Assembly: GCF_025907915.1 (NCBI RefSeq)
Contig: NZ_JAPAAF010000008.1
Location: forward strand, 95,662-159,661
Source of the DNA: Gaoshiqia sediminis
Lineage (GTDB): Bacteria; Bacteroidota; Bacteroidia; Bacteroidales; Prolixibacteraceae
Direction of reading: 5' to 3'
Length of the DNA: 64,000 nucleotides
The notes under the pieces are model-generated. The model saw only the letters and a program-made list of their open reading frames with translations, was not told the DNA's origin and ran no database searches. Positions 17,826 to 26,272 of the stretch are shown piece by piece (positions within the stretch are counted from its first letter, which is position 1; every line of letters starts with the position of its first letter). Both the position numbers and the translations under genes were made by a program.

Positions 17826-18539
17826 ATGGGGATTGAACCCAAAAAATACGATTTCCAGCAAGGAGAAATTTTACTGTTTGACAAAGAGCTGGAATGGACA
17901 TCATTTGATTTGGTACAAAAAGTACGCAACAAACTCTGCCGTGCGTTGGGAATAAAGAAACTAAAAGTGGGCCACGCCGGCACCCTCGACCCCAAAGCCA
18001 CCGGTCTGATGATTCTGTGTACCGGGAAAGCCACCAAGCAAATAGAAAGTTTACAAGCCGAAGAAAAGGAATACATCGCCACCCTAAAGCTGGGCGCCAC
18101 CACGCCATCCTTCGACCTGGAAACAGAAGAAGACGCACAATTCCCAACCGACCACATCAACCAGACGTTGATTGAGGAAGTATTGAAGCATTTCACCGGC
18201 GAACAGTTGCAGGTGCCGCCTATTTTCAGCGCAGTCAAGGTTGACGGCAAACGGGCTTACACCCATGCCCGCAAAGGACAAGACGTGAAACTAAACGCCA
18301 AACTGATCCGGATTCCGCACATCGAACTTATCCGTTTTGAGGGCAGCCAACTGGTTATCCGGGTGGCGTGCAGCAAAGGCACCTACATCCGGGCCTTGGC
18401 GCGTGACATTGGCGAGGCACTGAACAGCGGCGCTTATTTGACCGGCCTAAAACGCACCAAAATAGGAAAGTTTGACGTAGAAGAAGCGATGAGCATCGAT
18501 TTTTTTGTGGAAAATTTAAATCAATTTGTAACCAACTAA
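17826..18539 (+). CDS. truB: tRNA pseudouridine(55) synthase TruB
   Basis: TruB converts U55 of the tRNA T-loop into pseudouridine. The 237-aa protein contains the catalytic motif KVGHAGTLDPKATGLMIL around residues 47-64, with the nucleophilic Asp in GTLDP. Further blocks are GEQLQVPPIFSAVKVDGKRAY near 125 and VACSKGTYIRALARDIGE near 182. It lacks the C-terminal PUA extension seen in longer homologues, which is normal in this phylum. It lies 99 bp before queA on the same strand. Confidence 0.95.
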   Translation: MGIEPKKYDFQQGEILLFDKELEWTSFDLVQKVRNKLCRALGIKKLKVGHAGTLDPKATGLMILCTGKATKQIESLQAEEKEYIATLKLGATTPSFDLETEEDAQFPTDHINQTLIEEVLKHFTGEQLQVPPIFSAVKVDGKRAYTHARKGQDVKLNAKLIRIPHIELIRFEGSQLVIRVACSKGTYIRALARDIGEALNSGAYLTGLKRTKIGKFDVEEAMSIDFFVENLNQFVTN

Positions 18540-18638
18540 CAACTGCGCCGTAAAAGGTCACTTTGGATTACAGGCAGCATCCGGACAGCGATCCTGCTAT
18601 ATGAAAGTCAATTAAGAAAATACAGATATCATTTACCT

Positions 18639-19688
18639 ATGAAGTTATCGAAGTTTAAGTACAAATTACCGGAAGAGTTAATCGCCCTGCATCCGTCCGA
18701 CAACCGCGACGAATCGCGTCTGATGGTGTTGAACCGGAAAACAAAGGAGATTGAACACAAGTTATTCAAAGACATCACCGATTACTTTGAAGATCAGGAC
18801 GTGATGGTCTTCAACGACACCAAGGTTTTTCCGGCTCGTTTGTACGGCAATAAGGAAAAGACGGGCGCCGAAATTGAGGTTTTCCTGCTACGCGAACTGA
18901 ACCGCGAACAGCGTTTGTGGGATGTACTGGTGGATCCGGCCCGTAAAATCCGCATCGGAAACAAACTGTATTTTGGCGAAGACGATTTGCTGGTTGCCGA
19001 AGTCATCGACAACACTACATCACGAGGCCGCACCCTGCGCTTTTTGTTTGACGGCCCCTACGACGAATTTAAAAATACGCTTTACAGCCTGGGAGAAACA
19101 CCGCTGCCCAAGTTCATCCAGCGCCCGGTAGCCCCTGAAGATAAAGATCGCTATCAAACTATATTTGCCAAACACGAAGGCGCCGTAGCCGCACCTACTG
19201 CCGGTCTGCACTTTAGCCGCGAACTGATGAAACGGCTCGAAATTATAGGCGTTGACTTCAGCTTTGTTACCCTGCACGTAGGATTGGGCAATTTCCGCAG
19301 TGTGGACGTGGAAGACCTGACCAAACACAAGATGGACTCGGAACAAATTTATATTACCGAAGAAGCTTGCGAGGTGGTTAACCGGGCAAAAATGAACAAG
19401 AAAAATGTATGTGCCGTGGGAACAACCGTCATGCGGACACTCGAAAGCTCCGTATCCACCCAGGGCCACCTGAAACCATATGAAGGATGGACCAATAAAT
19501 TCATCTTCCCTCCCTACGAATTCAGTGTGGCCAACCGCATGATCACCAATCTCCACCTGCCCCTGTCAACCTTACTGATGATGGTGGCTGCTTTTGGAGG
19601 TTATGATTTTGTGATGGAAGCCTACCGAAAAGCCATCAAAGAGGGTTATCGCTTTGGCACATACGGCGATGCAATGTTGATCCTGTAG
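18639..19688 (+). CDS. queA: S-adenosylmethionine:tRNA ribosyltransferase-isomerase QueA
   Basis: QueA transfers and isomerises the ribosyl moiety of AdoMet onto preQ1-modified tRNA to form epoxyqueuosine. The 349-aa sequence is collinear with the family: [19 protein letters not shown] at the start, [15 protein letters not shown] near 55, [12 protein letters not shown] near 182, [14 protein letters not shown] near 207, [13 protein letters not shown] near 260, and [16 protein letters not shown] near 312. The length is normal. A rho-independent terminator follows 22 bp after the stop. Confidence 0.95.
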   Translation: MKLSKFKYKLPEELIALHPSDNRDESRLMVLNRKTKEIEHKLFKDITDYFEDQDVMVFNDTKVFPARLYGNKEKTGAEIEVFLLRELNREQRLWDVLVDPARKIRIGNKLYFGEDDLLVAEVIDNTTSRGRTLRFLFDGPYDEFKNTLYSLGETPLPKFIQRPVAPEDKDRYQTIFAKHEGAVAAPTAGLHFSRELMKRLEIIGVDFSFVTLHVGLGNFRSVDVEDLTKHKMDSEQIYITEEACEVVNRAKMNKKNVCAVGTTVMRTLESSVSTQGHLKPYEGWTNKFIFPPYEFSVANRMITNLHLPLSTLLMMVAAFGGYDFVMEAYRKAIKEGYRFGTYGDAMLIL

Positions 19689-19710
19689 CCCACTCTCTAA
19701 AAACAATATT

Positions 19711-19740
19711 AAAAGGTTGCCTGCCCGGCAGCCTTTTTTA
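19711..19740 (+). terminator. Rho-independent terminator after queA
   Basis: A ten-base-pair stem AAAGGTTGCC / GGCAGCCTTT (one G-U pair) with a short loop is followed directly by a run of T. Its position, 22 bp after the queA stop, fits transcription termination on the plus strand. Confidence 0.85.
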
Positions 19741-19779
19741 TTGCGAAACAACGAATGCCTGCACTTCGCATCCGAATAT

Positions 19780-19787
19780 TATCTTTG
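19780..19787 (+). promoter_or_regulatory. Putative -7 box for rnhA
   Basis: TATCTTTG matches TAnnTTTG and lies 16 bp before the rnhA start, immediately after the queA terminator, so a fresh promoter is expected here. The -33 element is not clear. Confidence 0.45.
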
Positions 19788-19803
19788 CAAAAAAAAGAAA
19801 CAA

Positions 19804-20277
19804 ATGACTGAAACCCCACGCATCACAATCTTTACCGACGGCGCAGCACGTGGCAACCCCGGCCCCGGAGGCTACGGGGTGGTGCTACTGTCGGGGCCAC
19901 ACCGCAAAGAACTTTCCGATGGATTTGATCTGACGACTAACAACCGCATGGAGTTGCTGGCTGTTATCATCGGGCTCGAAGCTTTAAAAGTCGAGAACAG
20001 CCAGGTCACCGTTTACTCCGACTCCAAATATGTGGTTGATGCCGTTGAAAAACGCTGGGTGTGGAACTGGGTCAAAAAGCGCTTTGCCGGCAAAAAGAAT
20101 GCAGACCTGTGGCAGCGGTTTCTGAAAATATACGAAAAACACCAGGTACGTTTTGTTTGGGTAAAAGGCCATGCCAACATCCCCGAAAACGAGCGTTGCG
20201 ACCAATTGGCCGTAGAAGCATCCCTGGCGTCAAACCGGAAAAAGGATATCGGATATCTGGAGTCGCAACTACAATAA
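19804..20277 (+). CDS. rnhA: Ribonuclease HI
   Basis: RNase HI cleaves RNA in RNA-DNA hybrids. The 157-aa protein has all four acidic catalytic residues in place: Asp in IFTDGAARGNPGPGGYG near residue 10, Glu in TTNNRMELLAVI near 50, Asp in VYSDSKYVVD near 72, and Asp in NERCDQLAVEA near 138. The frame is open 29 codons upstream (to 19717), but that part runs through the queA terminator and is not protein-like, so the ATG at 19804 is chosen. There is no N-terminal hybrid-binding domain. Confidence 0.95.
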   Translation: MTETPRITIFTDGAARGNPGPGGYGVVLLSGPHRKELSDGFDLTTNNRMELLAVIIGLEALKVENSQVTVYSDSKYVVDAVEKRWVWNWVKKRFAGKKNADLWQRFLKIYEKHQVRFVWVKGHANIPENERCDQLAVEASLASNRKKDIGYLESQLQ

Positions 20278-20285
20278 TTAGTTGG

Positions 20286-20361
20286 CAGTCTCAGCCTCAG
20301 CATTCACTTATCCCATTCAACTGCAATCATAACTGCATACTGGGACTGAATACTGAGACTG
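20286..20361. repeat. Small inverted repeat after rnhA
   Basis: CAGTCTCAG at 20286-20294 and its exact complement CTGAGACTG at 20353-20361 bound a 76-bp segment between rnhA and waaA. Internally it contains repeated ACTG/CATACTG-like words. It may be a small intergenic repeat of the kind scattered in Bacteroidota. No second copy was noticed in the window. Confidence 0.5.
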
Positions 20362-20391
20362 TGACTTAACACCGCATACCAATTTAATTCC

Positions 20392-20399
20392 TATTTTTG
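20392..20399 (+). promoter_or_regulatory. Putative -7 box for waaA
   Basis: TATTTTTG matches TAnnTTTG, 29 bp before the waaA start codon. No clear -33 element. Confidence 0.4.
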
Positions 20400-20428
20400 A
20401 CGTCTGAATTTTCACATCCTTTGCCCTC

Positions 20429-21661
20429 ATGAACCTGATTTATCAACTCGGCATCCGCATCTATCGGCTGGCAGCCTGGCTGGCAGCTCCCGTCAACCCC
20501 AAAGCACGCTTTTGGCACCAAGGACAAAAGTCGGTTTTTCCTTATTTGAAGAGCAAATCGATCGGCAAACAACCGCTGATTTGGGTTCATTGCGCCTCGC
20601 TGGGCGAGTTTGAACAGGGCCGTCCGCTGATCGAAGCCATCAAAAAGCAACATCAGGGCTACCAAATCCTGCTCACGTTCTTTTCGCCTTCGGGCTACGA
20701 AATACGCAAAAACTACGAAGTGGCTGACTTCATCTGCTACCTGCCAGCCGACACACCGGCCAACGCCCGAAGGTTCATCAACCTGGTGCAACCGGAGAAA
20801 GTTTTCTTCATCAAATATGAATTTTGGAAAAACTACCTGCATGAATTAAGCCGCCAGAAAATTCCCCTGTATCTGGTTTCAGCCATTTTCCGGCCCGAGC
20901 AATTATTTTTTCAAAAAGGCTTTCGGGCCAGGTGGTACCGCAATATTTTGCAGGGCGTTGAGCACTTCTTCGTTCAGAACCAGCAATCGGCCAACTTACT
21001 GGCAAGTATTGGATTTTCCAATTACACTGTTACCGGCGACACCCGTTTCGACCGGGTAGCGGAGATCGCGGCCAACCGGAAAGAACTTCCGCAAATTGCC
21101 GCGTTTAAAGGCGACGCAAAACTAATTGTTGCGGGCAGCTCGTGGCAGCCCGACGAGGAAATTCTGGCCGAATACCTTAAAACAAACAAAACGGTCAAGA
21201 TGATTATTGCCCCGCACGAAGTGAAAGAAGTCAATGTAAAGCGACTGCTGGCCTTGCTGCCGGAAAAAGCCGCTCGCTACTCGTCAGCCGCTGACCAACT
21301 CACAGACAGCCGCATCTTGATTATCGACTCCATCGGCATTCTGTCCAGTATTTACCGGTATGCCGATGTGGCCTACATTGGCGGTGGGTTTGGCGTGGGC
21401 ATCCACAACACGCTCGAAGCGGCCATCTACAACATCCCTGTTTTGTTCGGCCCCAATTATCTCAAATTTCAGGAAGCCGTGGAACTGGTCAACCGAAAAC
21501 TGGCCTTTCCGGTTAAAAATGCCAACGAACTAACCGCTCAACTGGATCAGCTAATCAGACAGGACGAATTACGGGCCGGGATTTCGGTGGGTTGCCGCCA
21601 ATTCATGTCGGAAAATATTGGCGCCACCCAACTGGTATTGGAAAAAGTTTTTAACAATTAA
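20429..21661 (+). CDS. waaA: 3-deoxy-D-manno-octulosonic acid (Kdo) transferase
   Basis: WaaA/KdtA adds Kdo from CMP-Kdo to lipid IV-A on the inner face of the cytoplasmic membrane during lipopolysaccharide assembly. The 410-aa GT30 enzyme shows LIWVHCASLGEFEQGRPLIE near residue 50, containing the conserved Glu of the active site. FIKYEFWKNYLHEL is near 128, VTGDTRFDRV near 200, IVAGSSWQPDEEIL near 230, and YIGGGFGVGIHNTLEAAIYN near 313. It starts with an amphipathic membrane-associating helix rather than a full signal anchor. Length is normal. No other lipid A genes are adjacent. Confidence 0.93.
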   Translation: MNLIYQLGIRIYRLAAWLAAPVNPKARFWHQGQKSVFPYLKSKSIGKQPLIWVHCASLGEFEQGRPLIEAIKKQHQGYQILLTFFSPSGYEIRKNYEVADFICYLPADTPANARRFINLVQPEKVFFIKYEFWKNYLHELSRQKIPLYLVSAIFRPEQLFFQKGFRARWYRNILQGVEHFFVQNQQSANLLASIGFSNYTVTGDTRFDRVAEIAANRKELPQIAAFKGDAKLIVAGSSWQPDEEILAEYLKTNKTVKMIIAPHEVKEVNVKRLLALLPEKAARYSSAADQLTDSRILIIDSIGILSSIYRYADVAYIGGGFGVGIHNTLEAAIYNIPVLFGPNYLKFQEAVELVNRKLAFPVKNANELTAQLDQLIRQDELRAGISVGCRQFMSENIGATQLVLEKVFNN

Positions 21662-21986
21662 CTTTTTCTGAAACCAATTTCGAAACACAAACGTAGCAGC
21701 GCCAAATACACGCTAAACCGTTCATTTTCTGTTAACTTTTCAAGTCACCTCCTGATGATTATTTACCGTTTTGGTAAACTTTTTTTAATTATCAAAACAT
21801 CTAATCACTGTATATCAATCAACTAACACATTTTAGTTGATAACTTTAATGCAGTTCCCAAAAAATAGTATTCCTTTTTTTTCCTCCGTACACTATATTG
21901 CATGAAGGAATTCCAATCCACCAAATACTGATTTAAGCTCAAGTTTACAATCAGTTAACAAAACAACAGATTTAATTTTTTGGTCT
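21662..21986. other. 325-bp intergenic region upstream of nrdJ
   Basis: No gene seen. It contains a weak terminator at 21762-21787, a perfect hairpin at 21818-21841 (ATCAACTAA / TTAGTTGAT with a 6-nt loop), and the sequence ACACTATATTGCAT at 21890-21903, which resembles half of an NrdR box (ACACTATATA-type). I looked for cobalamin-riboswitch landmarks because the downstream gene needs adenosylcobalamin, and saw none. Confidence 0.55.
21762..21787 (+). terminator. Possible terminator after waaA
   Basis: TTTACC / GGTAAA forms a 6-bp stem with a 5-nt loop, followed by a run of seven T one base later. It lies 100 bp after the waaA stop. The short stem makes it a modest candidate. Confidence 0.5.
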
Positions 21987-24545
21987 ATGGCTTTCAAAAA
22001 TGTGGCAGCAGAGCCCCTGGCGGGCAAAAAAACATTTTCTCAGGACGAAGCGTTCCGGGAATCGTTGAAGTACTTCAACGGCGATGACCTCGCAGCAAGG
22101 GTTTGGGTAAACAAATATGCCCTGAAAGACTCGTTCGGCAACCTGTACGAGCAAACCCCCGATGACATGCACAAGCGCCTGGCAAGCGAAATTGCCCGGA
22201 TTGAGCAGCAGTACAACAACCCCATGGATGAGCAACTGATTTATCAGCTGCTGAAAGACTTTAAGTACATTGTTCCGCAAGGTGGTCCGATGACCGGTAT
22301 CGGAAACGATTATCAAATTGCCTCCCTTTCCAACTGCTTTGTCGTTGGAAACGAAGGTAATTCTGACTCTTACGGCGGTATCATGAAAATCGACCAGGAA
22401 CAGGTACAACTGATGAAAAGACGCGGTGGCGTTGGACACGATCTTTCGCACATCCGCCCGAAAGGCTCGCCGGTGAAAAATTCGGCACTGACCTCAACCG
22501 GGATCGTACCGTTTATGGAACGCTATTCCAACTCAACGCGAGAAGTAGCCCAGGATGGACGCCGTGGCGCCCTGATGCTTTCCGTATCCATCAAGCACCC
22601 CGATTCGGAGAAGTTTATCGATGCCAAATTGGAACAGGGAAAAGTAACCGGCGCCAACGTGTCGGTAAAAATCCACGACGACTTTATGAAGTCGGTTGAA
22701 GGCGGGATTCCGTATCGCCAGCAATACCCCATTGACGCCGCCAGTCCGATGTACGAAAAGGAGATTGACGCCAATGCCCTATGGAAGAAAATTGTTTACA
22801 ACGCCTGGAAATCGGCCGAACCGGGAATCCTGTTCTGGGACACCATTATCAAAGAATCGGTACCGGACTGCTATGCCGACCTGGGTTACCGCACCGTGTC
22901 AACCAACCCGTGCGGCGAAATTCCACTTTGCCCCTATGATAGCTGCCGCCTGCTGGCCGTCAACCTCTATGAATATGTTGAAAAGCCATTTACTGCCGAA
23001 GCCAAATTCAACTTCGACAAGTTCAGGGAACATGTGGGATATGCCCAACGCATCATGGACGACATCATCGACCTGGAACTGGAAAAGATTGATGCCATCA
23101 TTGGTAAGATTGACGCCGATCCGGAAGATCCTGAAATCAAATATACCGAACGCCACTTATGGGAGAAAATCAAAACCAAGGCCCGCGAAGGCCGCCGTAC
23201 CGGTGTAGGCATTACCGCTGAAGGCGATATGCTGGCCGCCCTGGGTTTGCGTTACGGAACAGATGCCGCCACCGATTTCAGTGAGGAAATCCACCGCACC
23301 CTGGCTGTTGAAGCCTACCGCTCGTCGGTAAACATGGCCAAGGAACGTGGCCCGTTCAAAATCTATGATGCCGAACGCGAAAAGAACAACCCGATGATTG
23401 CCCGCATCCGCAAAGAAGACGAAGCGCTCTATCAGGATATGGTAAAATACGGACGCCGCAACATTGCCCTACTCACCATTGCCCCCACCGGTACCACCAG
23501 CTTGATGACCCAAACAACTTCCGGCATCGAGCCCGTATTTATGCCGGTTTACAAACGTCGCCGGAAAGTGAACCCGAACGACAAAAACGTACGTGTTGAT
23601 TTTATTGATGAAGTGGGCGACAGCTGGGAGGAATACATCGTTTTCCACCACAAGTTCCTGACCTGGATGGAAGCCAACGGCATCGACAGTTCAAAAAATT
23701 ACAGCCAGGAAGAACTGGATGAAATGGTACAGAAATCGCCCTACTACAAAGCTACCTCAAACGATGTAGACTGGCTGAACAAAGTACGCATGCAAGGTCG
23801 TATCCAGAAATGGGTGGACCACTCCATCAGTGTTACCATCAACCTGCCTGCCGATGTGGAAGAAGAACTTGTTGGCCGCCTGTATTTCGAAGCCTGGAAG
23901 AGTGGCTGCAAAGGGGTGACGGTTTACCGCGACGGTTCACGATCGGGCGTTTTGATCTCAAATAAAAAGGAAGAAAAGAAAAAAGGATCTTCGCCATTTC
24001 CGACCAAACGGCCCGAAGAACTGGATGCCGATGTGGTTCGCTTCCAAAACAACAAAGATAAGTGGGTGGCATTTATCGGATTGATCGATGACCAACCTTA
24101 TGAGATCTTCACCGGTTTGCAGGATGACGAAGATGGCATTTTGTTGCCCCGATCGGTCACACACGGGAAAATCATCAAAAGCCGCGACGAAGATGGCAAC
24201 TCGCGCTATGATTTCCAGTACGCCAACAAACGCGGGTACAAAACCACCATCGAAGGATTGTCTTACAAATTTAATCCCGTATTCTGGAACTACGCCAAAC
24301 TTATTTCCGGAATCTTGCGTCATGGAATGCCAATCCACAAAGTAGTGGACACGGTAACCAGCCTGCAACTCGACAACGAAACTATCAACAGCTGGAAAGC
24401 CGGTGTGGCCCGTGCCCTGAAAAAGTACATCCCGAACGGAACGATTGCTGAAGGAGCAACCTGCGGTGAATGTGGTTCCAACAATGTGATCTACCAGGAA
24501 GGCTGCCTGACTTGCCCCGACTGCGGATCATCCAAATGCGGATAA
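21987..24545 (+). CDS. nrdJ: Adenosylcobalamin-dependent (class II) ribonucleoside-diphosphate reductase
   Basis: An 852-aa class II RNR, which uses adenosylcobalamin to generate the thiyl radical that reduces ribonucleotides without oxygen. Visible features are SLSNCFVVG near residue 113 with the first active-site Cys, RRGGVGHDLSHIRPKGSPVK near 140, NPCGEIPLCPYDSCRLLAVN near 310 with the conserved NxCxE radical motif, and APTGTTSLMTQTTSGIEPVF near 500. The C-terminus carries paired CxxC zinc-ribbon-like motifs (CGECGS, CPDCGSSKCG), usual for vitamin B12-dependent RNRs of this subtype. The gene stands alone and is followed by a strong terminator. There is no cobalamin riboswitch upstream. Confidence 0.95.
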   Translation: MAFKNVAAEPLAGKKTFSQDEAFRESLKYFNGDDLAARVWVNKYALKDSFGNLYEQTPDDMHKRLASEIARIEQQYNNPMDEQLIYQLLKDFKYIVPQGGPMTGIGNDYQIASLSNCFVVGNEGNSDSYGGIMKIDQEQVQLMKRRGGVGHDLSHIRPKGSPVKNSALTSTGIVPFMERYSNSTREVAQDGRRGALMLSVSIKHPDSEKFIDAKLEQGKVTGANVSVKIHDDFMKSVEGGIPYRQQYPIDAASPMYEKEIDANALWKKIVYNAWKSAEPGILFWDTIIKESVPDCYADLGYRTVSTNPCGEIPLCPYDSCRLLAVNLYEYVEKPFTAEAKFNFDKFREHVGYAQRIMDDIIDLELEKIDAIIGKIDADPEDPEIKYTERHLWEKIKTKAREGRRTGVGITAEGDMLAALGLRYGTDAATDFSEEIHRTLAVEAYRSSVNMAKERGPFKIYDAEREKNNPMIARIRKEDEALYQDMVKYGRRNIALLTIAPTGTTSLMTQTTSGIEPVFMPVYKRRRKVNPNDKNVRVDFIDEVGDSWEEYIVFHHKFLTWMEANGIDSSKNYSQEELDEMVQKSPYYKATSNDVDWLNKVRMQGRIQKWVDHSISVTINLPADVEEELVGRLYFEAWKSGCKGVTVYRDGSRSGVLISNKKEEKKKGSSPFPTKRPEELDADVVRFQNNKDKWVAFIGLIDDQPYEIFTGLQDDEDGILLPRSVTHGKIIKSRDEDGNSRYDFQYANKRGYKTTIEGLSYKFNPVFWNYAKLISGILRHGMPIHKVVDTVTSLQLDNETINSWKAGVARALKKYIPNGTIAEGATCGECGSNNVIYQEGCLTCPDCGSSKCG

Positions 24546-24568
24546 TTTCAAATTCCCTGTTTATATCA

Positions 24569-24599
24569 GAGGCTGCCCGATCGGACAGCCTCTTTTTTT
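24569..24599 (+). terminator. Rho-independent terminator after nrdJ
   Basis: GAGGCTG(C)CC / GG(A)CAGCCTC forms a stem with a 4-nt loop (GATC) followed by seven T. It ends the plus-strand nrdJ transcript, 24 bp after the stop. Confidence 0.88.
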
Positions 24600-24602
24600 C
24601 TC

Positions 24603-24752
24603 TTAGCCCAGGATATTCATCTGTTGCAGGATGAACTTTATCAGCATAAGAATACCAATTAGTGCAGCCAAGCCAATAAAGGTCAGGGCGATATCGCTGA
24701 TTTTCTTCTTCGGCTGCTGGTCGGGCACAGGTTTTTGTTGTATATCTTTCAT
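24603..24752 (-). CDS. Small single-helix membrane protein (49 aa)
   Basis: A short frame encoding MKDIQQKPVPDQQPKKKISD followed by one hydrophobic helix (IALTFIGLAALIGILMLIKF, residues 21-40) and a polar tail ending NILG. A proline/lysine-rich cytosolic start, a single transmembrane segment and a clean stop just before the nrdJ terminator are consistent with a real small membrane protein, but no family is recognised. It is the only gene between nrdJ and the exported-protein gene at 24874. Confidence 0.55.
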   Translation of the reverse strand: MKDIQQKPVPDQQPKKKISDIALTFIGLAALIGILMLIKFILQQMNILG

Positions 24753-24873
24753 GTTGCAAGGAGTTGAATTTAAATAAGATGACCGGATATCTGTCTGCTA
24801 GTTACAGGCACATGATAACAGCCTGATCTCCGGTAAATCAGGCTTGTGTCTCAACATAAAAAGCAACAGGAAG

Positions 24874-25236
24874 CTAACAGAGCAAGGCATGTCCCCGGAT
24901 AAACACAGGAACAGGCGCCTCTTGGTCGATCACGTAAAAGGTTAAACGAATGTCATTCCGAAAAGAAAAATTGCGCGGCACAACCTGTCCTGCAGGTAAG
25001 GTAATCGTGTGAAAACGGAAGCTTCCGGTGATCGTCTCAGCTACTGTATTTTCGTTTTGATATAGATACAGCGGAAACTTACCCGGACTTTGAATGGTAG
25101 CGACCTCCTTATTTCCAATGAAAGGTTCAACCGATTCCTGCAGAACTGGAACCCGGCTGGCTGTCGGCAACATACCTCCCGAAGACAGGTGACAGGCAAT
25201 CAGCAGAAAAAGCAAGAGGCGGACAATCTTCTTCAT
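24874..25236 (-). CDS. Small exported protein of unknown function
   Basis: A 120-aa protein beginning MKKIVRLLLFLLIACHLSSG, a plausible signal peptide (positively charged n-region, Leu-rich core). A Cys lies in the core but not in a proper lipobox. The mature part has short beta-rich segments (FPLYLYQNENTVAE, RFHTITLPAGQVV, RLTFYVIDQEAPVPVF) and no recognised domain. An upstream in-frame start exists at 25272 but would bury the signal peptide. It stands alone between two intergenic regions, and no function can be proposed. Confidence 0.6.
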   Translation of the reverse strand: MKKIVRLLLFLLIACHLSSGGMLPTASRVPVLQESVEPFIGNKEVATIQSPGKFPLYLYQNENTVAETITGSFRFHTITLPAGQVVPRNFSFRNDIRLTFYVIDQEAPVPVFIRGHALLC

Positions 25237-25404
25237 TGGTAATTCACTTAGACAAAGATAGCGGCAGACCAATTCGAAAAATTTTCTGACTCCATTTAAT
25301 TATCGGTTGAACACCAAAAATTAACCCTTCATCCCCACCAGCAGACTACCCGACCAGTTAAAATTTCAGGGGAAGCACACCCACCGTACTTTTGGCTCAG
25401 AAAT

Positions 25405-25581
25405 AATTTCAACAATTAATCAATTCCGGTACAAAAAATTGAAAGCTATTTTATGCAGGGGAAATGCACATTTTTGAAAACGGAGAACGGCAACCACCTC
25501 TACATCAACCACTCACCCAACCAGTTGGGGAACATGCTCGATCCCGGTCTATATTTCAGGATTAATGTGAATCGCTCTTAG
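25405..25581 (+). pseudogene. Decayed fragment of a LytTR DNA-binding domain regulator
   Basis: From about 25421 the plus strand encodes IPVQKIESYFMQGKCTFLKT and continues ENGNHLYINHSPNQLGNMLD, PGLYFRIN. This is the core of a LytTR domain (pattern: IPV..I.YF...GKCTFLKT..G, then S..QL...LDP..FFRIN). After FRIN the expected RKYIV strand is replaced by VNRS and a stop at 25581. There is an in-frame TAA just upstream, and no receiver domain can be found. A short open frame exists (25453-25581), but the piece lacks both ends of the domain and overlaps the 3' end of upp by 20 bp. I read it as a relic. Confidence 0.7.
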
Positions 25582-26224
25582 GGCCGAAGGCCAGGTCGCC
25601 GGCATCACCCAGACCGGGAACAATGTAGGAATTTACGGTCATCTCTTCGTCGATGGCCCCTACCCAGAGGGTTACATTGCTGCCGTCAATATGTTCGCGC
25701 ACGTATTCCACCCCTTTGCGGCTGGCAATAATGGCCACCAGGTGAACATGACTGGGCGTTCCCTTCTGCAACATGGCCTTGTAACCAATTTCCATGGAAG
25801 CTCCTGATGCCAGCATCGGATCGGAAATAATCACCACTTTTTCATTCAAATCGGGCGAGGCCAGGTATTCAAATTCAATGTGGAATTCGCCCTCTTCATC
25901 ATACTTGCGGTACGCTGAAATAAAGGCATTCTCGGCTTTATCGAAGATATTGAGAAATCCCTGCTGTACCGGCAAACCAGCACGCAAAATAGTAGATAAC
26001 ACCGGTTGTTGGGTCAGGGTAGGCACCTTGGCGATTCCCAGTGGCGTTTTTACGTTGGTCACTTTGTAATCCAGGGTCTTGCTGATCTCGTAGGCAATAA
26101 CTTCGCCTAAACGCTGTAAATTCCGCCGAAAACGAAGCGGATCTTTCTGGATATGCTCGTCCCTGATCTCTGCAAGGTATTGATTGAAAATAGAATTGGA
26201 TTCGCTAAGGTTATGAACTAACAT
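25562..26224 (-). CDS. upp: Uracil phosphoribosyltransferase
   Basis: Upp salvages uracil to UMP with PRPP. The 220-aa sequence has STILRAGLPVQQGFLNIF near residue 80, the PRPP loop ISDPMLASGASMEIGYKAML near 133, and the uracil-binding C-terminal motif YIVPGLGDAGDLAFG near 200. Length is typical. The gene is monocistronic in appearance. Its 3' end meets the LytTR relic on the opposite strand. Confidence 0.95.
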   Translation of the reverse strand: MLVHNLSESNSIFNQYLAEIRDEHIQKDPLRFRRNLQRLGEVIAYEISKTLDYKVTNVKTPLGIAKVPTLTQQPVLSTILRAGLPVQQGFLNIFDKAENAFISAYRKYDEEGEFHIEFEYLASPDLNEKVVIISDPMLASGASMEIGYKAMLQKGTPSHVHLVAIIASRKGVEYVREHIDGSNVTLWVGAIDEEMTVNSYIVPGLGDAGDLAFGPKSDSH

Positions 26225-26272
26225 GACAAAAAATTTTGGCGAAAATAATCAAATTTTCGGTTTTCGGGGGAA

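Noticed and set aside
21662..21986. Cobalamin riboswitch upstream of nrdJ
   Set aside because: Searched for by eye because of the B12-dependent enzyme. The conserved riboswitch blocks were not found.
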